Shown one piece after another: positions 6,125-9,461 of a stretch of 9,461 bases of DNA; within the stretch, counting starts at the first letter, position 1, and every line of letters begins with the position of its first letter. The stretch covers positions 1 through 9,461 of the forward strand of contig CALFBL010000076.1 in NCBI GenBank assembly GCA_937951695.1, given 5' to 3'. The position numbers were made by a program, and so were the translations under genes. The stretch comes from an uncultured Granulosicoccaceae bacterium. Its GTDB lineage: Bacteria; Pseudomonadota; Gammaproteobacteria; Granulosicoccales; Granulosicoccaceae. The notes beneath the pieces were generated by a model. It made no database searches and was not told the DNA's origin. It was given only the letters and a program-made list of their open reading frames with translations.

Positions 6125-7654
6125 TCATGCTGCATCCGGGGTGGTTCCTTGCTTTTTGCGCTTATCGATCATGTATTTAAACATCGGCAGCAGTATCAAA
6201 ATTATTGCGACCACAGTTATAGGTCCTGCAATCGGTCGGTTAAAGAATATTGCTGGGTCCCCCGACGACAATAGCAAAGATTGTCTCAGGGTAGGCTCAG
6301 CTATTGGCCCCAGTACAATCGCCAGGACTGCAGGCGCCAAAGGGTAATCCAGTTTACGAAGCATGTATGCAGAAAAGCCGAAACCGAGCATCAACCAAAC
6401 ATCGTGCATATCTCTCGTGGCCGCATACCCACCCACTATCGATAACACAAAAATCATCGAAGCCAACAGGGTAAAAGGCATTCTCAGCATCGCGATGAAC
6501 ATGGGGATAAAAGCCAAATTGACGACCACTGCAGCCACGTTGGAGACGTAGAACGACCCGATAAGACCCCATACAAACTCAGGTTGATCAGTGAACAGTC
6601 TCGGCCCAGGCGTCAGCCCCCAGATAACCATACCGCCTAATAAAATTGCGGTTGTTGGTGAACCCGGAATTCCCAGTGTCAGCATCGGCAACATAGAACC
6701 TGTGGATGCAGAGTTGTTGGCGGCTTCAGGTGCAGCTACGCCCCCCGGATGTCCTTTGCCAAATTCATCCGGATTTTTCGACACCAGTTTGGCTACCCCA
6801 TAGGCCATCAAGGATCCCGGTGTTGCCCCAGCTGCAGGCAAGATACCAACAAAGAAGCCAAGGAAAGAGCCGATTGCTGTGCCTTTCCAACCACGTCTCA
6901 GACCTTCTTTAGCGTCATCCACGGTACCCTTGACCGTCATTTTTGCTTCTGTGGTGGTTATTTTCCCGCGGGTGCTGTCGATGGTCCAGAGCATCTCGCC
7001 TAAGCCATAAACTCCGATTGCCAGTACAAGAAAATTAATGCCATGCAAAAAACCGGTGATGCCACCAAAAATTAATCGCGGCTCACCTGAGATTTGATCG
7101 AATCCAACCGATGCGAACACCAGACCGATACAGATCGAAAAAATGGTTTTCGGGATGTCATCGCCACCGAGCCCGACAAACGTTGCGAACGCCAACAACA
7201 TCAACGCGAAAATCTCCGGCGGACCAAAACTCAGCGCCACAGAGGCAAGCAAGGGTGCAAAGCCGGTAAATAAAAAGTTAGCAATCGTGCCACCTATAAA
7301 TGAAGCGATAGCCGCAGTCACCAGAGCTATTCTCGCTCGCCCCTGCATCGCAAGAGGTCGGCCATCGAAGGTGGTGGCAACCGCTGTAGATGCCCCGGGT
7401 ATGCCCAGCGTAATCGACGAAATCGCCCCGCCGTACATAGCGCCGTAATAGATGGCAGCCAGAAAAATGATGGCAGACCCAGGTGGCACTAGAAATGTGA
7501 TTGGTAAAAGGATCGCTACGCCGTTCACCGAACCAAGACCCGGCATAGCACCAATAAATAGCCCCAATGTTACACCGATTAATATCAGTGCCAGGTTCAA
7601 TGGTTGCAGTGAAAGAAGAATCCCATCACCCAGACTTCCCAGTATCTCCATCAT
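6125..7654 (-). CDS. tctA: TctA family large permease subunit of a tripartite tricarboxylate transporter
   Basis: A 509-residue polytopic inner-membrane protein of normal TctA length. In TTT systems TctA carries out cation-coupled uptake of a carboxylate delivered by TctC, together with TctB. Both halves of the inverted duplication are visible: GAMPGLGSVNG (35-45) with YGGAISSITLGIPGAST (74-90) in the first, and GILPAAGATPGSL (270-282) with NNSASTGSMLPMLTLGIPGS (313-332) in the second. The family-typical LDYPLAPAVLAIVLGPIAEP (435-454) and SLLLSSGDPAIFFNRPIAG (459-477) follow, then a basic tail. The start is uncertain: ATG at 7654 or the next codon at 7651 fits the family (MEIL...), while an in-frame TTG at 7669 would add five residues. 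A GGA lies about 10 bases before 7654. tctB is upstream; the P-loop gene is 9 bases downstream. Confidence 0.95.
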   Translation of the reverse strand: MMEILGSLGDGILLSLQPLNLALILIGVTLGLFIGAMPGLGSVNGVAILLPITFLVPPGSAIIFLAAIYYGAMYGGAISSITLGIPGASTAVATTFDGRPLAMQGRARIALVTAAIASFIGGTIANFLFTGFAPLLASVALSFGPPEIFALMLLAFATFVGLGGDDIPKTIFSICIGLVFASVGFDQISGEPRLIFGGITGFLHGINFLVLAIGVYGLGEMLWTIDSTRGKITTTEAKMTVKGTVDDAKEGLRRGWKGTAIGSFLGFFVGILPAAGATPGSLMAYGVAKLVSKNPDEFGKGHPGGVAAPEAANNSASTGSMLPMLTLGIPGSPTTAILLGGMVIWGLTPGPRLFTDQPEFVWGLIGSFYVSNVAAVVVNLAFIPMFIAMLRMPFTLLASMIFVLSIVGGYAATRDMHDVWLMLGFGFSAYMLRKLDYPLAPAVLAIVLGPIAEPTLRQSLLLSSGDPAIFFNRPIAGPITVVAIILILLPMFKYMIDKRKKQGTTPDAA

Positions 7655-7719
7655 AGTCGTAGAATCCAAATTGCGGCTAACGTTGATTGAGTGTTCAGTG
7701 GCCTAACCATCTTCACTGT

Positions 7720-8223
7720 CTAGTAGATGATGGTATTCATAAAATTGAAGAATGGCTCAAGAAACGGCATGCCCTTGGGCAAGGTGATGCGCATCAAGGC
7801 CTCGAAAAAAAAGAAGAACACCACCGGGGTGATGAATGCCATGCCCACTGTCAAGCGAAGCGAATGTCGGCCAAGAAAACCCAGGTAATACAGTAGAAAC
7901 ACGCACATTGCGCCGTACATGGAAATGATGTCGATCAGTGCGACAAAGCCCAATAAACCTCCGCCGACAAGCAGCAGCATTTTCATACCGTAGCGGTCGA
8001 GTAACGGCTCATCCGATTGGGAGGGAACTGAGCGCCGTTTAAACCCGTTGTAGGCAATGACACCGGTGCACACCAACATAATTGCTGATAACCAGAACGG
8101 CCAAGCACCACCACCGGGTCCTTCACCACTAACGTAACCTATCTCAAGTTCTGTGCTTTTCCACATTAAATAGATGGAAAAGATAGCCAAAATTCCGGCC
8201 ATAACTATTTCTGCTCGCCGCAT
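7720..8223 (-). CDS. tctB: TctB family small permease subunit of a tripartite tricarboxylate transporter
   Basis: A 167-residue membrane protein, the usual TctB size. TctB is the small integral subunit that pairs with TctA. Hydrophobic segments lie at about 6-24, 46-64, 83-117 (two closely packed helices) and 126-146. The conserved loop GEGPGGGAWPFW (34-45) matches the family GPG...P motif, and the last helix leads into ALMRITLPKGMPFL (142-155), the normal TctB C-terminal phrase. The start is the ATG at 8221-8223, with AGGAG 8 bases upstream (TAGGAGTTAGCCGG); a TTG at 8241 is in frame but lacks support. tctA follows after 65 bases. The minus-strand coding sequence contains an 8-T run (7805-7812 on the plus strand as A) inside the VVFFFFFEAL stretch. 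Confidence 0.92.
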   Translation of the reverse strand: MRRAEIVMAGILAIFSIYLMWKSTELEIGYVSGEGPGGGAWPFWLSAIMLVCTGVIAYNGFKRRSVPSQSDEPLLDRYGMKMLLLVGGGLLGFVALIDIISMYGAMCVFLLYYLGFLGRHSLRLTVGMAFITPVVFFFFFEALMRITLPKGMPFLEPFFNFMNTIIY

Positions 8224-8375
8224 CCGGCTAACTCCTATCAATGCGATTATATCGACGTGGGTGACCGATGCGCGAGAGTAAGCGTATGCAGCACCTAGGT
8301 TGGTTGAGCGTACTTGGGGAAGCCTTACCGTAAGCGGCGAGGTTTGAAACTCGCACAGTCACTGCGTTGAATCGA

Positions 8376-8401
8376 GCGGGCTGGTCTGTTGGCCAGCCCG
8401 C
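8376..8401 (-). terminator. Strong hairpin between tctC and tctB, possible attenuator
   Basis: GCGGGCTGG (8376-8384) and CCAGCCCGC (8393-8401) form a perfect 9-bp GC-rich stem with an 8-base loop, beginning 24 bases past the tctC stop. On the minus strand only TCGATTCAA follows, so the U tract is poor. In binding-protein-dependent operons a hairpin here commonly raises the amount of the binding protein relative to the permease by stopping part of the transcripts or protecting the 3' end; that role is inferred. Confidence 0.6.
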
Positions 8402-8424
8402 ATATCACACATCAAACCTGCGTG

Positions 8425-9075
8425 TTACTCACCCATTTCTTTCAGCAGTTCTCGGTGACGATCAACCTGTGTCACCCAATAAGCTTTCTGATCATCAGGA
8501 CCCATCCACAACGGAGACAGACTCTCTGACGCCATGTATTCCTGCCACTCTGGGCTGTCATAGATTTTCTTGAACAGATCTTGATAGTAAGCCGCCGCTT
8601 CGTCAGACATACCTGGAGCACCGACGACCGCGCGCTGGTTGTAGTAACTGAAGTCCTTGCCCAGCTCTTTCACTGTGGGCACCCCGTCAACCAACGGCAG
8701 GCGTTCGTCGGAAAAAGACACCAATGGCACAACATCACCGTTTTCAAAAAAGCCTTTTGCTTCAGAAGGATTGTTTACCGAAGACATGATTTGCTGTCCG
8801 GCGAGATCTTTTGCCACAGCACCACCGCCTGAATAGGGGATGTATTTCATGTTCAAGTCGTAGTTCTGTTGAAGCCAAGTGGTTACCAACGAATCTTCCT
8901 GGCCTTTACCCGTACCACCCATTACCCATTCGCCATCGGCCTCTTTAACGGCAGCTTGCCAATCTTCGAATGAATTGATACCTCGGTCTTTGTGAACCCA
9001 CAGTACGAACGGATCAACACCCATCATGGCCACGGGTGTAAAGGTAAAAGAAGACCGCTGACAACCAAAACTCAC
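8425..9075 (-). CDS. tctC: TctC family substrate-binding protein, 5'-truncated (probably broken)
   Basis: The open frame codes for 216 residues, against about 320 for normal TctC (Bug family) periplasmic binding proteins. TctC proteins capture the carboxylate in the periplasm for TctAB. The match begins around residue 12: FTPVAMMGVDPFVLWVHK (12-29), GGTGKGQEDSL (53-63), YIPYSGGGAVAKDLAGQQ (78-95), VPTVKELG (132-139), PGMSDEAAAYYQDLFKKIY (154-172). What is missing is the signal peptide and the first part of lobe one, with the glycine-rich ligand loop and the pDGyT motif. These are not in another frame upstream. The GTG at 9075 is only the first possible start after a TAG; the leading residues MSFGCQRSS do not look like a signal peptide. 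The product could not be exported or bind normally, so I read it as a pseudogene or a contig-edge artefact. Its tctB and tctA neighbours are intact. Confidence 0.8.
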   Translation of the reverse strand: MSFGCQRSSFTFTPVAMMGVDPFVLWVHKDRGINSFEDWQAAVKEADGEWVMGGTGKGQEDSLVTTWLQQNYDLNMKYIPYSGGGAVAKDLAGQQIMSSVNNPSEAKGFFENGDVVPLVSFSDERLPLVDGVPTVKELGKDFSYYNQRAVVGAPGMSDEAAAYYQDLFKKIYDSPEWQEYMASESLSPLWMGPDDQKAYWVTQVDRHRELLKEMGE

Positions 9076-9461
9076 AAGCCCACCACAGCCGCATATTTTG
9101 ATTCTTTTCCTTGCTCCAATAGCTATTAAAGACTAATAAATAGGAAATGAAACAAAATGGTCTATTTTGTTTCATTATCAATATTTATTTATCTACCTAC
9201 CCCTATTTGCCGCATGCCGGCTAGATTGCCAAACGCTGATACTTCCAAAGCAATTTCAAGCAACACACCACAGTTCAAGTCTACAGTGGTTCATTAATAT
9301 TATTGTGTATTCAGCTGACTCCGAAGAAATTAATTCCACATGTGCTCGATTGAAGCAGCCAATGCTGAGATTTGTGGCACCAAGGAAAGTCAACTTTACG
9401 ACTTTTTTTCAACAAAAGGCCTGTGAAATCCACTGAAGTGAAGATACTCGGCGGAGCATCC
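9076..9461. other. AT-rich stretch without a supported gene, in place of the tctC 5' end
   Basis: The base composition shifts to visibly more A and T than in the rest of the window. A plus-strand frame starting from TTG at 9167 reaches 9436 (89 codons), but its product has no recognisable feature and no ribosome binding site. On the minus strand a stretch of about 50 codons (roughly 9255-9405) ending at a TGA reads VKLTFLGATNLSIGCFN at its beginning, which looks protein-like, yet has no ATG or GTG start of its own. The last 24 bases could be the start of a plus-strand gene (GTG AAG ATA CTC...), without a Shine-Dalgarno sequence. No transposase or tRNA is visible. Confidence 0.45.
9146..9176. 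repeat. 13-bp perfect inverted repeat with 5-bp spacer
   Basis: AATGAAACAAAAT (9146-9158) and ATTTTGTTTCATT (9164-9176) are exact reverse complements around GGTCT. The AT-rich arms and short spacer would suit an operator bound by a dimeric regulator, a weak terminator, or an inner repeat of a mobile element. It lies about 100 bases from the point where the tctC match ends. Confidence 0.75.

Noticed and set aside
7143..7706. Plus-strand open frames opposite the start of tctA
   Set aside because: Alanine/proline-rich shadows of the membrane helices of tctA on the other strand.
9167..9436. 89-codon plus-strand ORF near the right end
   Set aside because: TTG start inside the inverted repeat arm, no ribosome binding site, unusual composition and no recognisable family.
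1..9461. tRNA, rRNA, CRISPR arrays, phage genes or defence genes
   Set aside because: Looked for on both strands; no repeat-spacer pattern, no cloverleaf, no integrase, transposase or known defence domain was seen.

Overview
The window looks like part of a gammaproteobacterial chromosome, probably marine or environmental. The clearest sign is the adjacent, co-oriented pair ubiK and comM, an arrangement familiar from Gammaproteobacteria. A tripartite tricarboxylate transporter (TTT) locus, common in marine Proteobacteria, fits too. I see no rRNA, tRNA, CRISPR array, recognisable transposase or plasmid gene. The odd length and abrupt edges suggest a short contig, so both ends may be cut.

Layout. 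Bases 1-480 hold the C-terminal end of an unknown plus-strand gene (1-141) and a doubtful small ORF. From 481 to 2387 two minus-strand housekeeping genes follow: comM (YifB family, branch migration in natural transformation) and ubiK (ubiquinone biosynthesis accessory factor). Diverging from ubiK is a plus-strand VOC-fold gene (2603-2992). It converges on a minus-strand gene for a secreted CHRD plus fibronectin-III protein (3275-4084), and a strong bidirectional terminator lies between them.

From 4331 to 9075 there is a minus-strand transport cluster, in transcription order: tctC-like binding protein, hairpin, tctB, tctA, and 9 bases after tctA a 594-residue P-loop protein with zeta-toxin-like kinase motifs. 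TctA and TctB form the membrane part of a secondary carboxylate importer that depends on a periplasmic TctC. Here tctC has lost about its first third: the coding match stops near 9036-9060 and an AT-rich, gene-poor stretch carrying a 13-bp perfect inverted repeat takes its place up to the window end.

The best candidates for something new are the P-loop kinase-like protein tied to the transporter, the broken tctC and its flank, the VOC protein with apparently lost metal ligands, and paired 11-mer repeats upstream of the CHRD gene. None amounts to a proven new system from sequence alone.
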